A stretch of 53,983 bases of DNA from Candidatus Gastranaerophilales bacterium (GTDB taxonomy: Bacteria; Cyanobacteriota; Vampirovibrionia; Gastranaerophilales; Gastranaerophilaceae). The notes beneath the pieces were generated by a model. The model saw nothing but the letters and a program-made list of their open reading frames with translations. It did no database searches and was not told where the DNA came from. Within the stretch, counting starts at the first letter, position 1. Each line of letters opens with the position of its first letter. This document shows, one piece after another, positions 17,601 through 26,935 of the stretch. Location: positions 1-53,983 of the forward strand of contig CALVAW010000008.1 in assembly GCA_944325655.1 (NCBI GenBank), in the 5' to 3' direction. The position numbers were made by a program, and so were the translations under genes.

Positions 17601-18494
17601 GCAAGTTAAAGTGGAACGAACACGAATTTCTTTAAGTCCTACGGTTTTAATTTTTTCTAAATCATCTCTGTCTACGGTTGTATTTTTGGCAACCAAAACA
17701 TTTCCGTCTTTATCTGCAACATCCTGTGCAATCGTTCTTCCTAAAAGTCTGTCTTCTAACGGAACAATTACGTCTTCACCGTCTGTTATTGCGGTTAAAT
17801 TAATATATTTTTCCGTATGACAATCTTCTTCTCTGATAATAACATCTTGAGCAACGTCAACCAGACGTCTTGTTAAATATCCTGAGTCAGCTGTTTTCAA
17901 TGCGGTATCAACAAGACCTTTTCTTGCACCGTAACTTGAAATAACGTATTCTGTACAAGACAAACCTTCTTTAAAATTAGATTTAATAGGCAAGTCGATG
18001 ATTTGACCTTGCGCATCTGCCATCAAACCACGCATACCGACTAACTGTGAAACTTGAGATAAATTACCGCGAGCTCCTGAAAATGCCATCATATATACAG
18101 GATTTAATCTGTCAAAGTTCTCTACAACTTTTTCAGTTAATTTTGCGGTTGTTTCGCTCCAAGTGTCTATAACCTTTGTATATCTTTCTACCTCGGTTAT
18201 TTCACCTTTTAAATAACGACGAGTAGAACGTGCAATTTCATCTTGAGCTTCTTGTAAAAGTTCTTTCTTAGCTTTAGGTACGTCCAAATCGTGAATTGAA
18301 ATTGTTGTACCTGATTTAGTTGCATATTTATAACCTAAATTTTTAAGATTATTTGCAAGCTCAGCAGTCTTTGCACCGCCCCATTCAAGATAAACCTGAG
18401 AAAGCAATTGATTTAACGCCTTCTTGTTCATAACCTTATTAATAAACTCAACATGTTTTTTCTTTTTTGAGCTTTCTGGAGTTATTGTAGTCAT
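14646..18494 (-). CDS. rpoC2: RNA polymerase subunit beta' C-terminal part (RpoC2, cyanobacterial type)
   Basis: 1282 aa. It corresponds to the C-terminal two thirds of E. coli beta'. The N-terminus (about 26-80) matches cyanobacterial RpoC2 ([20 protein letters not shown], then [12 protein letters not shown]). The second zinc site is C224, C298, C305, C308. The bridge/trigger helix [20 protein letters not shown] runs to TMRTFHTGG near 349. The trigger loop is then interrupted by an insertion of roughly 650 residues, rich in repeated SBHM-like beta segments, before [20 protein letters not shown]. This is the position of the large SI3 of cyanobacteria. It has its own Shine-Dalgarno (GAGGT) and follows rpoC1 by 57 bases. 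The two ORFs are truly separate, not a frameshift. Confidence 0.97.
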   Translation of the reverse strand: [1282 protein letters not shown]

Positions 18495-18551
18495 ATTTTA
18501 TATTTACCTCATTTATGTTTAATTTTTACCAATTTAATAGATCGTAAAGAC

Positions 18552-20264
18552 CTATGACAGTACCGACTTTCTGACCGCTTCATTAAATATGATACGACCG
18601 GGAGTAGTTTCAATACGATGTCCGTTTTCATCTCTTACAATAACCTTATCATGCAATTTTAATACACCTGTCGCATGAGCAGCCATTACATCGGTGAAAT
18701 CATGGAAATATCCCTTAATTGGAGTGTTCGGATCTTTAATGATTGTCAAATAATACATTCCAAGAACCATATCCTGAGTCGGAGTAATTATAGGTTTACC
18801 GGTTGCAGGAGCTAAAATATTATTTGTAGCCAACATAAGCATTCTTGCTTCTGCCTGCGCTTCAATTGACAAAGGAACGTGAACAGCCATTTGGTCACCA
18901 TCAAAATCTGCATTAAATGCAGTACAAACCAATGGATGCAGCTGAATCGCTCTACCTTCAACAAGTACCGGTTCAAAAGCTTGAATACCTAATCTGTGCA
19001 ACGTAGGAGCACGATTCAACATAACAGGATGTCCGTCTACAACTTCTTCCAATATGTCCCAAACTACAGCTTCCGAACGTTCTATTTTCTTCTTAGCAGA
19101 TTTAATATTCTGAACAAGACCACGTTCTATCAATTTATTAACAACGAAAGGCTTAAATAATTCTATAGCCATTTCTTTAGGCAATCCGCATTGATGTAAC
19201 TGTAATTGGGGTCCGACAACGATAACGGAACGACCAGAGTAGTCAACACGTTTGCCGAGCAAATTCTGACGAAAACGACCTTGTTTACCTTCGATTATAT
19301 TAGATAAAGACTTTAACGGACGAGAATTCGGACCTACAACGGTTCTTCCGCGTCTGCCATTGTCAATCAATGCGTCAACCGCTTCTTGCAGCATACGTTT
19401 TTCATTTCTGACAATTATTTCCGGTGCGCCCATTTCTAAAAGTCTCAACAGACGATTGTTTCTGTTTATGACACGTCTGTACAAATCATTCAAATCAGAT
19501 GTAGCAAATCTGCCACCATCCAGTTGAACCATCGGTCTTAAATCAGGCGGTGTAACAGGAAGAACATCCATAACGAACCAAGTAGGTTCCGTTCCGGATT
19601 CAATTAAACTTTCAACTAATCTCAAACGTTTAATCAATTTAGCTCTCTTTTGTACCGAACCACCTGCATTATCAAGTTCTGTTCTAATTTCATTAGCTAA
19701 TTCTTCAAGATTAATTTCAGATAAAAGTTCTTTTATAACTTCAGCCCCGATACCAACTTTCAATTTGGTATCTTCGTTTTCCATAATAAAATCTTCATAT
19801 TCTTCTTCCGTTAAAAGTTGAAATTTTTTAAACGGACTATCTGCACCATCAACTACAACATAATTATTAAAATAAATAATTTGTTCTAAGTCTTTCAAAG
19901 TCATATCAAGAAGTAAACCTAAATACGAAGGAATACCCTTTAAAAACCAAATATGTGAAACGGGAGCAGCAAGTTTTATGTGTCCCATTCTGTGGCGGCG
20001 CACTTTAGAATCCGTAACTTCGACTCCGCAACGTTCACAAATTATACCCTTATGACGAACTCTTTTATATTTTCCGCAAAAACACTCCCAATCCTTTGTA
20101 GGACCAAAGATTTTTTCACAAAACAGACCGTCACGTTCCGGTTTTAATGTTCTATAATTAATAGTTTCGGGTTTGGTAACTTCCCCGTATGACCATTTCA
20201 GAATTCTCTCGGGCGATGCTATCGAGATTCTTATATAATCAAAATAATCAATACTTGTAGACAT
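18552..20264 (-). CDS. rpoC1: RNA polymerase subunit gamma (beta' N-terminal part)
   Basis: 570 aa, somewhat shorter than the roughly 625 aa of cyanobacterial RpoC1. It holds the clamp zinc finger (ECFCGKYK, then [11 protein letters not shown], near 60-80). It also holds the catalytic Mg-binding loop [16 protein letters not shown] at about 450-465, whose three aspartates form the active centre. The rest, including the lid/rudder region [18 protein letters not shown], is conserved. It ends right after [15 protein letters not shown], the point where cyanobacterial beta' is split. The ATG has an ideal Shine-Dalgarno (AAAGGAG). It lies 30 bases after rpoB and before rpoC2 in one operon. Confidence 0.97.
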   Translation of the reverse strand: MSTSIDYFDYIRISIASPERILKWSYGEVTKPETINYRTLKPERDGLFCEKIFGPTKDWECFCGKYKRVRHKGIICERCGVEVTDSKVRRHRMGHIKLAAPVSHIWFLKGIPSYLGLLLDMTLKDLEQIIYFNNYVVVDGADSPFKKFQLLTEEEYEDFIMENEDTKLKVGIGAEVIKELLSEINLEELANEIRTELDNAGGSVQKRAKLIKRLRLVESLIESGTEPTWFVMDVLPVTPPDLRPMVQLDGGRFATSDLNDLYRRVINRNNRLLRLLEMGAPEIIVRNEKRMLQEAVDALIDNGRRGRTVVGPNSRPLKSLSNIIEGKQGRFRQNLLGKRVDYSGRSVIVVGPQLQLHQCGLPKEMAIELFKPFVVNKLIERGLVQNIKSAKKKIERSEAVVWDILEEVVDGHPVMLNRAPTLHRLGIQAFEPVLVEGRAIQLHPLVCTAFNADFDGDQMAVHVPLSIEAQAEARMLMLATNNILAPATGKPIITPTQDMVLGMYYLTIIKDPNTPIKGYFHDFTDVMAAHATGVLKLHDKVIVRDENGHRIETTPGRIIFNEAVRKSVLS

Positions 20265-20294
20265 TTATTCTCCTTTGATTTATTAATCTTTTAC

Positions 20295-23200
20295 TTAGTC
20301 TTTGAAGCTTGCGCTTGTATCAAAAAAATCGATATTTAAAAGCTCTGAATCAATATCGGATAAAACTCTTTTCGGAGCAGACTTTCTAAGATCGTCTGTA
20401 TCTGACATTAAATCAACTTCTTCACCGCCTTTTTTAGATACCGCAATATCCAAACCAATACTTTGAAGTTCGCGAACCAAAACCTTGAAAGATTCAGGAA
20501 TTCCGGGTCTGGGAATATTATCACCTTTAACAATAGCTTCATAAGCACGTGAACGACCATTTACATCATCCGATTTAATAGTCAGCATTTCTTGAAGAGT
20601 ATAAGCAGCGCCATATGCTTCAAGTGCCCAAACTTCCATTTCACCAAATCTTTGACCGCCAAATTGTGCTTTACCGCCCAGAGGTTGTTGCGTAACCAAA
20701 GAATAAGGACCGGTTGAACGAGCATGGATTTTGTCATCAACAAGGTGAACAAGTTTCAGTATGTATGAAACACCGACAGCAATAGGTTCATCAAACGGTT
20801 CACCTGTCCTTCCGTCATATAGAACAACCTTACCGTCGTCTCTAACCCAATCGATGCCTTTTTCACGTATACCTTTAATTAGTTCAGCTTTTGTATTTAT
20901 TTCAGATTGATTAGCACCATACATTTCATCAAATAAAGGAGATTCATAGTGATTTCCTGTTAAGTATGCCGCTAAACCTAAAAGATGTTCATAGGTTTGA
21001 CCAACATTCATACGAGAAGGAACACCAAGAGGGTTTAATACTATGTCAATAGGTGTACCATCAGGCAAAAATGGCATATCTTCTTTCGGTAAAATTCTTG
21101 AAACAATACCTTTATTTCCGTGACGTCCGGATAATTTATCACCAACCGAAACTTTACGTTTCTGAGCTATGTACACTCTTATAACAGTATTTGCACCCGG
21201 TGGAAGCTCATCGCCTTTTTCACGGTCAAACACTTTAACGTCCACAACTCTTCCGCCTTCACCATGTGGAACACGTAATGAATTATCTTTAACATCACGA
21301 GCTTTTTCAGCAAAAATTGCACGCAACAATTTTTCTTCCGGCGGATGTTCCGATTCTCCCTTAGGAGTGATTTTTCCAACAAGAACATCATCCGCATAAA
21401 CTCTTGCACCAATTCTTACAATTCCTCTTTCATCCAAATGTCTTATAGAATCTTCTGAAACATTAGGAATTTCACGAGTAATTTCTTCAGGTCCGAGTTT
21501 TGTTTGACGTGCATCTATTTCAAGTTTTTCAATATGCAATGATGTAAATACATCATCATATACAAGTCTTTCATTAATCAAAATAGCATCTTCATAGTTG
21601 TAACCTTCCCAAGGCATATACGCAACAAGTACGTTTTTACCTAATGAAAGTTCTCCCATATTCGTAGAAGCACCATCAGCTATAACATCTCCTGCTTTAA
21701 CCTTGTCGCCTTCTTTTACAATAGGTTTTTGGTTAATGCAAGTATCTTGGTTTGAGCGAACATATTTTAACAGTTGATATTGATGCACATTTCCCGATGC
21801 ATCTTTTATATGAATTTCTTCGCCCATTACTTTTACAACGGTACCATCAACAGTTGATACTGCAACCATTCCGGAATCTTTTGCAACACGACCTTCTAAA
21901 CCTGTTCCTACAACCGGTCTTTGAGTAACCAAAAGAGGAACTGCCTGACGTTGCATGTTAGAACCCATCAAAGCACGGTTAGCATCATCGTGTTCAATAA
22001 ACGGAATCAAAGAAGTCGCAACCGAAATAATTTGAATAGGTGAAACACCGACATAATCGACTTTTGTTGATTCTCCCATAGTAAATTCCGAACGATAACG
22101 AACAGGAACATACGAATCTTTAATTTTTCTATCTTTAGTAAGTTCGATATCCGCGGGAGCTACACGATAATTTTCATCTTCATCTGCAGTTAAATAATGA
22201 ACTTCATCTGTTACCTGACCGTCTTTTACAACGAAGAAAGGTGTTTCAATAAAACCGTAATCATTAACTCTTGCATGAGTTGCAAGTGAGTTTATCAAGC
22301 CGGCATTAGGACCTTCAGGAGTTTCAACAGGACATAAACGACCATAATGAGAAGGATGAATATCACGAACTGCAAATCCGGCTCTTTCTCTCATTAAACC
22401 ACCGGGGCCAAGAGCGGAGATACGACGTTTATGTGTTAATTCAGCCAACGGGTTTGTTTGGTCCATAAATTGAGACAACTGTGAAGATCCGAAAAACTCT
22501 TTTAAAGAAGCAACTAACGGCTTTGTATTCAAAAGATTTAAAGGTGTTAAAGTTTCAGAATCCTGCAAAGTCATTCTTTCTTTAACTATACGTTCAATTC
22601 TTGATAAACCGACTCTGAATTGGTTTTGAAGCAATTCACCGACTGAACGAATACGACGGTTTCCTAAATGGTCAATATCATCCAATGTGCCTTCGTCGTA
22701 TGTTAAATTAATCAAATATTCTATACCTGCAACGATATCTTGAATTGTAATTGTTCTTTGAGTTTCAGGCAAGTTAAGTCCTAACTTTTTATTTAATTTA
22801 TAACGACCAACTTTACCTATATCATATTTCTTTTCATCAAAGAAACGAGCTTCAAGTATTGAACGACCGCCCGCAGGAGTAGCGGGATCACCGGGACGAA
22901 GTTTTTTATAAACTTCAACCAAAGCTTCATCGGTTGTAGATGCGGTATCTTTGTCTAATGTTTTCTTTAAAAAGTCAAAATGAGTAAATAAAGTTTCCAT
23001 TTCGACAGGGGTAATACCTAAAGCTTTCAATAAAGTGGTTGCCAATATTTTTCTGTTTTTATCTATTTTTACATATACCAAATCATTTGAATCGGTTTCT
23101 ATTTTCAACCAAGCACCGCGGTTTGGAATCAAAGTTGCATTATACAAACGTTTTCCGGTCGGTGAAACTTCCTTTTTATAGTAAATACCGGGAGAACGAA

Positions 23201-23609
23201 CAATTTGAGATACAATTACACGTTCCGCACCATTTACAATAAAAGTACCTTTATCGGTCATGGTAGGAATATCCCCGATATATACTTCCTGTTCTTTAAT
23301 TTCACCTGAATCACGATTAACCAAACGCATCATAACACGAAGCTGCTTTGCATAGGTAGCATCATGAATTCTTGCTTCCTCTATAGTATATTTAGGCTTA
23401 TCAAAAGTATAATTAGGCAAGAAATGAAGTTCCAGTCTTCCGGTGTAATCTTTTATCGGACTGAAAGACAGCAATTCTTCCTTTAAGCCTTCTTTTAAAA
23501 ACTGTTCAAACGATTTCTTTTGAACTTCAATCAAGTCAGGTAAATCCGTAAGACGGGTACCCGGAATTCCTTGAGGAGTAACACGGCTTGCTTTTTTTGT
23601 TGTTGTCAT
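20295..23609 (-). CDS. rpoB: RNA polymerase subunit beta
   Basis: 1104 aa, similar in length to cyanobacterial beta, without the large E. coli-type insertions. The rifampicin-pocket region [20 protein letters not shown], then [13 protein letters not shown], is intact, with Asp, His and Ser at the classical 516/526/531 positions, so no standard resistance change is visible. The later region ([20 protein letters not shown]) and the C-terminal clamp [18 protein letters not shown] are present. It is first in the rpoB-rpoC1-rpoC2 operon, with Shine-Dalgarno AGAGG and a strong promoter at 23743-23770. rplJ and rplL are not upstream, unlike in E. coli. Confidence 0.98.
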   Translation of the reverse strand: MTTTKKASRVTPQGIPGTRLTDLPDLIEVQKKSFEQFLKEGLKEELLSFSPIKDYTGRLELHFLPNYTFDKPKYTIEEARIHDATYAKQLRVMMRLVNRDSGEIKEQEVYIGDIPTMTDKGTFIVNGAERVIVSQIVRSPGIYYKKEVSPTGKRLYNATLIPNRGAWLKIETDSNDLVYVKIDKNRKILATTLLKALGITPVEMETLFTHFDFLKKTLDKDTASTTDEALVEVYKKLRPGDPATPAGGRSILEARFFDEKKYDIGKVGRYKLNKKLGLNLPETQRTITIQDIVAGIEYLINLTYDEGTLDDIDHLGNRRIRSVGELLQNQFRVGLSRIERIVKERMTLQDSETLTPLNLLNTKPLVASLKEFFGSSQLSQFMDQTNPLAELTHKRRISALGPGGLMRERAGFAVRDIHPSHYGRLCPVETPEGPNAGLINSLATHARVNDYGFIETPFFVVKDGQVTDEVHYLTADEDENYRVAPADIELTKDRKIKDSYVPVRYRSEFTMGESTKVDYVGVSPIQIISVATSLIPFIEHDDANRALMGSNMQRQAVPLLVTQRPVVGTGLEGRVAKDSGMVAVSTVDGTVVKVMGEEIHIKDASGNVHQYQLLKYVRSNQDTCINQKPIVKEGDKVKAGDVIADGASTNMGELSLGKNVLVAYMPWEGYNYEDAILINERLVYDDVFTSLHIEKLEIDARQTKLGPEEITREIPNVSEDSIRHLDERGIVRIGARVYADDVLVGKITPKGESEHPPEEKLLRAIFAEKARDVKDNSLRVPHGEGGRVVDVKVFDREKGDELPPGANTVIRVYIAQKRKVSVGDKLSGRHGNKGIVSRILPKEDMPFLPDGTPIDIVLNPLGVPSRMNVGQTYEHLLGLAAYLTGNHYESPLFDEMYGANQSEINTKAELIKGIREKGIDWVRDDGKVVLYDGRTGEPFDEPIAVGVSYILKLVHLVDDKIHARSTGPYSLVTQQPLGGKAQFGGQRFGEMEVWALEAYGAAYTLQEMLTIKSDDVNGRSRAYEAIVKGDNIPRPGIPESFKVLVRELQSIGLDIAVSKKGGEEVDLMSDTDDLRKSAPKRVLSDIDSELLNIDFFDTSASFKD

Positions 23610-23941
23610 CTAAATACCTCTAATATATGTAATTACAATAATTGTTAAAACAATGCAAAATGACATTATTATTGACTTTTAAGCAGTTATTTGACTTTAA
23701 ACGCTTTTTTGCCATGATGCAGCATTTTATTAGACTTAAACAATTATACGGGCTAAAAATAAAGGGTCAAGATTTTTGCTTAATAAAATTTTACAAAAGA
23801 CTTGAAATTTTTAAAAAATAGTGTAAAATAACTAGCTGCTTGAAATTACGATATTTTTTTTATTTGTTCGCTATATTTAAAAAAATAAAAATATAAAATA
23901 TAGTATCATATTAACTTTTGCAAAAATCAATTTTTAATTTT
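23610..23941. other. 332-base intergenic region upstream of rpoB
   Basis: No ORF with a supporting ribosome site. It holds the rpoB promoter, then a leader of about 125 bases with two copies of AAAGTCAA (minus strand, near 23672-23680 and 23691-23698) and a short inverted repeat ATTGTT/AACAAT near 23641-23653. The left part (from about 23790) is very AT-rich, and I see nothing identifiable in it. Confidence 0.5.
23743..23770 (-). promoter_or_regulatory. rpoB operon promoter
   Basis: On the minus strand TTGACC (23765-23770), 16-base spacer, consensus TATAAT (23743-23748). It is the strongest sigma-70 match in the window and sits about 130 bases before the rpoB start. Confidence 0.75.
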
Positions 23942-24475
23942 TTATCTCATGCTATACATGCAGCCACAATATTTTTGAGCATACATATTATTTTCTTTAG
24001 CAATCATTCTTGAAATTTTATACCCGTCATTTTTCTTAAAATTATATTCCAAAAATTCAACACCCGAATTTGAAGCTGCAAGACGGCCTTGAATAAAAAT
24101 TTGCTCCGAATTCTTGTGCGGGCTGACACTTAATGTAGTAGTAAAACAATCTATATTATTCTTTTTAGCAAATTGAGCGGTTTTTAAAAGCCTCATATTA
24201 AAACATATCGAACATCTTTTACCCTTTTCGGGTTCTTGTTTATAACCATTAGTCAAACTATAGAACTCTTTAATATCATAAGTACCTTCAAAAAAATCAA
24301 TTTCCGATTTTAAACAATAATTTTTTAATTCATTCTTTCTTATTTCATATTCTTTATAAGGAAAAATGTTCGGGTTATAAAAAAATACTACAGGCTTGTA
24401 TCCATCATTTAACAGAAGTTTGATGGGATAACTTGCGCAAGGGGCGCAACAAGCGTGCAGTACAATCTTTTTCAT
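23942..24475 (-). CDS. queH: epoxyqueuosine reductase QueH
   Basis: 177 aa (DUF208 family). It performs the last step of queuosine synthesis in tRNA, reducing epoxyqueuosine. The expected cysteines are present: HACCAPC at residues 8-14, the central RCSICFNMRL, and the C-terminal QKYCGCMYS. Together these ligate the Fe-S cluster and associated metal. The intervening FYNPNIFPYKEYEIRKNEL and TTTLSVSPHKN are family signatures. It begins 12 bases after the VKOR-DsbA stop and has no clear Shine-Dalgarno, so translational coupling is likely. QueH is the non-orthologous replacement of QueG. Other queuosine genes are not in view. Confidence 0.95.
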   Translation of the reverse strand: MKKIVLHACCAPCASYPIKLLLNDGYKPVVFFYNPNIFPYKEYEIRKNELKNYCLKSEIDFFEGTYDIKEFYSLTNGYKQEPEKGKRCSICFNMRLLKTAQFAKKNNIDCFTTTLSVSPHKNSEQIFIQGRLAASNSGVEFLEYNFKKNDGYKISRMIAKENNMYAQKYCGCMYSMR

Positions 24476-24487
24476 ATCAACTTTTCT

Positions 24488-25696
24488 TTAATTTTTCGCT
24501 CTTTTTTCAGCAAGGTCAATTTTTTCGATAAGTTCCTCATAAGGCATGCCGCCCATATAAAACACCCCGTTGATAACCAAAGCCGGAGTACCGTTTAAAT
24601 TTAAGCGACCCGCCTTTTCTATATCATTCATAAGCTCTTTAGTTATTTCAGGACTGTTGACATCACTCATCAATTTATCCATATCAATTTTTAATCTTGC
24701 TTTTTTTATTCGCTCGTTAATCTCCTCCGGAGTTTGCGGATGATAATCAAAAAGCACATTGCTAACGCCCCAAAGCTTGCCTTGCTTTTTTGCAGCCAAT
24801 GCATATCTTGAATACAAACAAGAATTTTCATGTCCGCCGAGGGTATTAAATATTTTCGGATTACACGATGTATCCAAAGGAAAATTAACTTCTTTTACAA
24901 GAATTTTGCCTTCTTTGGCTATTTTATGCAACATAATATTTAAAACTCTGCAAAACGGACAATTAAAATCACTATATACCTCGACAACAACTTTAGCATT
25001 TTCATCTCCTAAAACATTGCCTTTTATTGCATATTTATTATATTTTGCATCAAAAAATTCCTTCATTGTCTTTTCTTTTTTCAACTTTGGAGACAAAATC
25101 AAACTTTTATCCAAATAAATAAGAATTGAAACAAAAGAAAATAAAACAATCAAAAATAAAATAAAATATTTTTTTGCGCCTTCTATAAAATCTTTGATTG
25201 TGGTTTTAATGTCTTCAACAAAAAAACCTTTATTTTTCGCAATTAAAGCAATAAACAAGTCGACAAAATATGTACAAAAACAAAGAACACATATTTTGTT
25301 AATTTTAAATATAGAAATAAAAGCTAATATCATTGAAATAGCAAAAGACAAAAGACCCAAAACAGCTATATAACTTCTTGGATTTTTAAAAACATCAAAT
25401 ATCGTATTTTTAAACTTTGCTTGAATTCTGTCAACAAATAAAAGCATTAGCATCACGCAGTATAATATCAAACCCCACAAAGCATTTGGAACACCAAAAG
25501 AAAGACTGTATGAGGTTTTAGAAACACCGTCGCAATCAATTAATTCAGAAACCGAACAAAAACTCGGTATATATGCTTCTAAAAAATTTGTTTTATAAAA
25601 AATATAGCTTAATTCTACACAAAGGCCAATTCCAATCAAAACTAAAATTAATATTGCAATCCAACGGGTTTTTGAAAATTTAAAATCGTTTTCCAT
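24488..25696 (-). CDS. VKOR-thioredoxin (DsbA-like) fusion, disulfide-forming oxidoreductase
   Basis: 402 aa. Residues 10-200 form a helical VKOR domain with the loop cysteines C47 and C55 and the quinone-site CVLC (C136, C139). Residues about 225-400 form a periplasmic thioredoxin/DsbA-like domain with CPFC (C246, C249) and a cis-Pro loop (NGTPALVING). The fusion oxidises exported proteins to form disulfides and passes electrons to quinone, doing the jobs of DsbA and DsbB in one protein. Such fusions are typical of Cyanobacteria and some other phyla. Shine-Dalgarno AGAGGAAAG. First of an operon with queH. The very Cys-rich pilin-like protein at 549 is an obvious potential client (inference). 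Confidence 0.95.
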   Translation of the reverse strand: MENDFKFSKTRWIAILILVLIGIGLCVELSYIFYKTNFLEAYIPSFCSVSELIDCDGVSKTSYSLSFGVPNALWGLILYCVMLMLLFVDRIQAKFKNTIFDVFKNPRSYIAVLGLLSFAISMILAFISIFKINKICVLCFCTYFVDLFIALIAKNKGFFVEDIKTTIKDFIEGAKKYFILFLIVLFSFVSILIYLDKSLILSPKLKKEKTMKEFFDAKYNKYAIKGNVLGDENAKVVVEVYSDFNCPFCRVLNIMLHKIAKEGKILVKEVNFPLDTSCNPKIFNTLGGHENSCLYSRYALAAKKQGKLWGVSNVLFDYHPQTPEEINERIKKARLKIDMDKLMSDVNSPEITKELMNDIEKAGRLNLNGTPALVINGVFYMGGMPYEELIEKIDLAEKRAKN

Positions 25697-25744
25697 ATTC
25701 TTTCCTCTACAAAGACAGTCTAGCCTATATATTTAATACGGTTA

Positions 25745-25784
25745 ATTATATTATACAACTGTCTATTACATTTAATAATAGACA
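25745..25784 (-). promoter_or_regulatory. promoter and 9-bp inverted repeat upstream of VKOR-DsbA
   Basis: TATAAT on the minus strand at 25750-25755. Just upstream is a perfect inverted repeat TGTCTATTA/TAATAGACA (25760-25768 with 25776-25784, 7-base spacer) that covers the -35 area. It is a possible operator, or a weak hairpin behind the dnaJ-side terminator. Confidence 0.4.
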
Positions 25785-25800
25785 AAAGTATAACAAAAAT

Positions 25801-25827
25801 AAAGATGCATTTCAAAATGCATCTTTA
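25801..25827 (-). terminator. terminator of the DnaJ-family gene
   Basis: Perfect 10-bp stem AAAGATGCAT/ATGCATCTTT (25801-25810 with 25817-25826), six-base loop, then a T-rich tract on the minus strand. The stem includes part of the stop codon of the dnaJ-like gene. Confidence 0.8.
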
Positions 25828-26877
25828 TGAATTCAACTGTTTTAACTTTTCATATAAGTCCAAAGCATCTTTATTAATATCCTTTGGAACAATGATTTTT
25901 ATTTTTACTTCAAGATATCCTTTTGAGCCGTCTTTTTTAAGCAAGCCCATATCTTTCAGTCTCAATTTTTTTCCGCTTGAGGTCATTTTAGGTATTTTAA
26001 TTTTAATTTTACCGCCGGGCGTTACAATATGTTTGTCGCAGCCCAAAACAGCTTCCCAAGGCAAAAGTTCAACTTCTTTAACTAAATTATAATCAAGAAC
26101 TTCATAATCATTGTCGGAAATTTTAACTACCAAATACACATCTCCGACTCTTCCAAATGAATCTTTTTTGCCTTCGTTTTTCAAACGAATTTTCTGACCT
26201 TCTTTAACAAATTTAGGTACTTGAAAAGTTAAACTTTTTGTCACTTTTTCAAGACCGGTGCCGGCGCAATTTGAACAAAAGCCCTGATGAGAACCTTGAC
26301 ATACATGACACTGCTGATATGTACTAACGGTTACCGATTTTTTCGGACATTTTATTAAATCATCAACCGTCAAATATACATTTTGAACAATATCAAGGTT
26401 TTCTTCTTTCTTCCGTGCTTGAGAAGAGGCATTTGTATAACGCGCTTTTTGATTAGAAAAATTATTAAATTGAGAAAAATCACCAAAATCAGAATAACGC
26501 GCTCCGCCTTGTCTTTGAGTTTGTTGACTCATTATATCACCAAATATTGCCGAAAAGAAATCCGAAAAACCGCCTGACGAAAACGAACCCTGAGAACCTC
26601 CGAAATTTGAAAAATTAAATCCTTCAAAACCGGGAGGAGGAGTGAAATCCGCACCCTGCTGCCAAGAAGAACCAAGCTGATCATAACGTTTTCTTTTATT
26701 TTCGTCTCCTAAAACTTCATAAGCTTCATTTATATCCTTAAATTTTGCTTGAGCATCAGGAGATTTATTTACATCAGGATGGTATTTTCTTGCAAGCTTT
26801 CTATATGCAGACTTTATTGCCTGCTGATTTGCATCTCTCGATACGCCTAAAATTTCATAATAATCTTTATATTTCAT
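25825..26877 (-). CDS. DnaJ-family co-chaperone with a reduced zinc finger
   Basis: 350 aa. J domain at residues 4-68 with HPD at 33-35, which stimulates the DnaK ATPase. A Gly/Phe-rich linker (81-113) and a polar linker follow. Only one zinc-binding pair is present: C190-x-x-C193 and C201-x-x-C204 ([14 protein letters not shown]). Canonical DnaJ has four CxxCxGxG motifs. Two beta-sandwich substrate domains then follow ([17 protein letters not shown], then PWEAVLGC). It is intermediate between DnaJ and CbpA. It stands alone: no dnaK or grpE is adjacent, and its own -10 lies 6 bases before the ATG (leaderless candidate). Confidence 0.92.
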   Translation of the reverse strand: MKYKDYYEILGVSRDANQQAIKSAYRKLARKYHPDVNKSPDAQAKFKDINEAYEVLGDENKRKRYDQLGSSWQQGADFTPPPGFEGFNFSNFGGSQGSFSSGGFSDFFSAIFGDIMSQQTQRQGGARYSDFGDFSQFNNFSNQKARYTNASSQARKKEENLDIVQNVYLTVDDLIKCPKKSVTVSTYQQCHVCQGSHQGFCSNCAGTGLEKVTKSLTFQVPKFVKEGQKIRLKNEGKKDSFGRVGDVYLVVKISDNDYEVLDYNLVKEVELLPWEAVLGCDKHIVTPGGKIKIKIPKMTSSGKKLRLKDMGLLKKDGSKGYLEVKIKIIVPKDINKDALDLYEKLKQLNS

Positions 26878-26883
26878 AATACT

Positions 26884-26889
26884 ATATTA
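26884..26889 (-). promoter_or_regulatory. -10 element of the DnaJ-family gene, probably leaderless
   Basis: TAATAT on the minus strand, exactly 6 bases before the ATG at 26877. No Shine-Dalgarno and only a weak -35. Confidence 0.42.
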
Positions 26890-26935
26890 AATCTAAAATC
26901 TAAAAAATCATCAGTTCTTAATTATTTTTTTATAA

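Noticed and set aside
18495-18551. Frameshift or degraded joint between rpoC1 and rpoC2
   Set aside because: rpoC1 ends with a clean stop and rpoC2 has its own GAGGT Shine-Dalgarno and a cyanobacterial-type N-terminus, so the split is natural.
22330-22490. Possible rifampicin-resistance changes in RpoB
   Set aside because: The Asp, His and Ser at the classical positions are all present.
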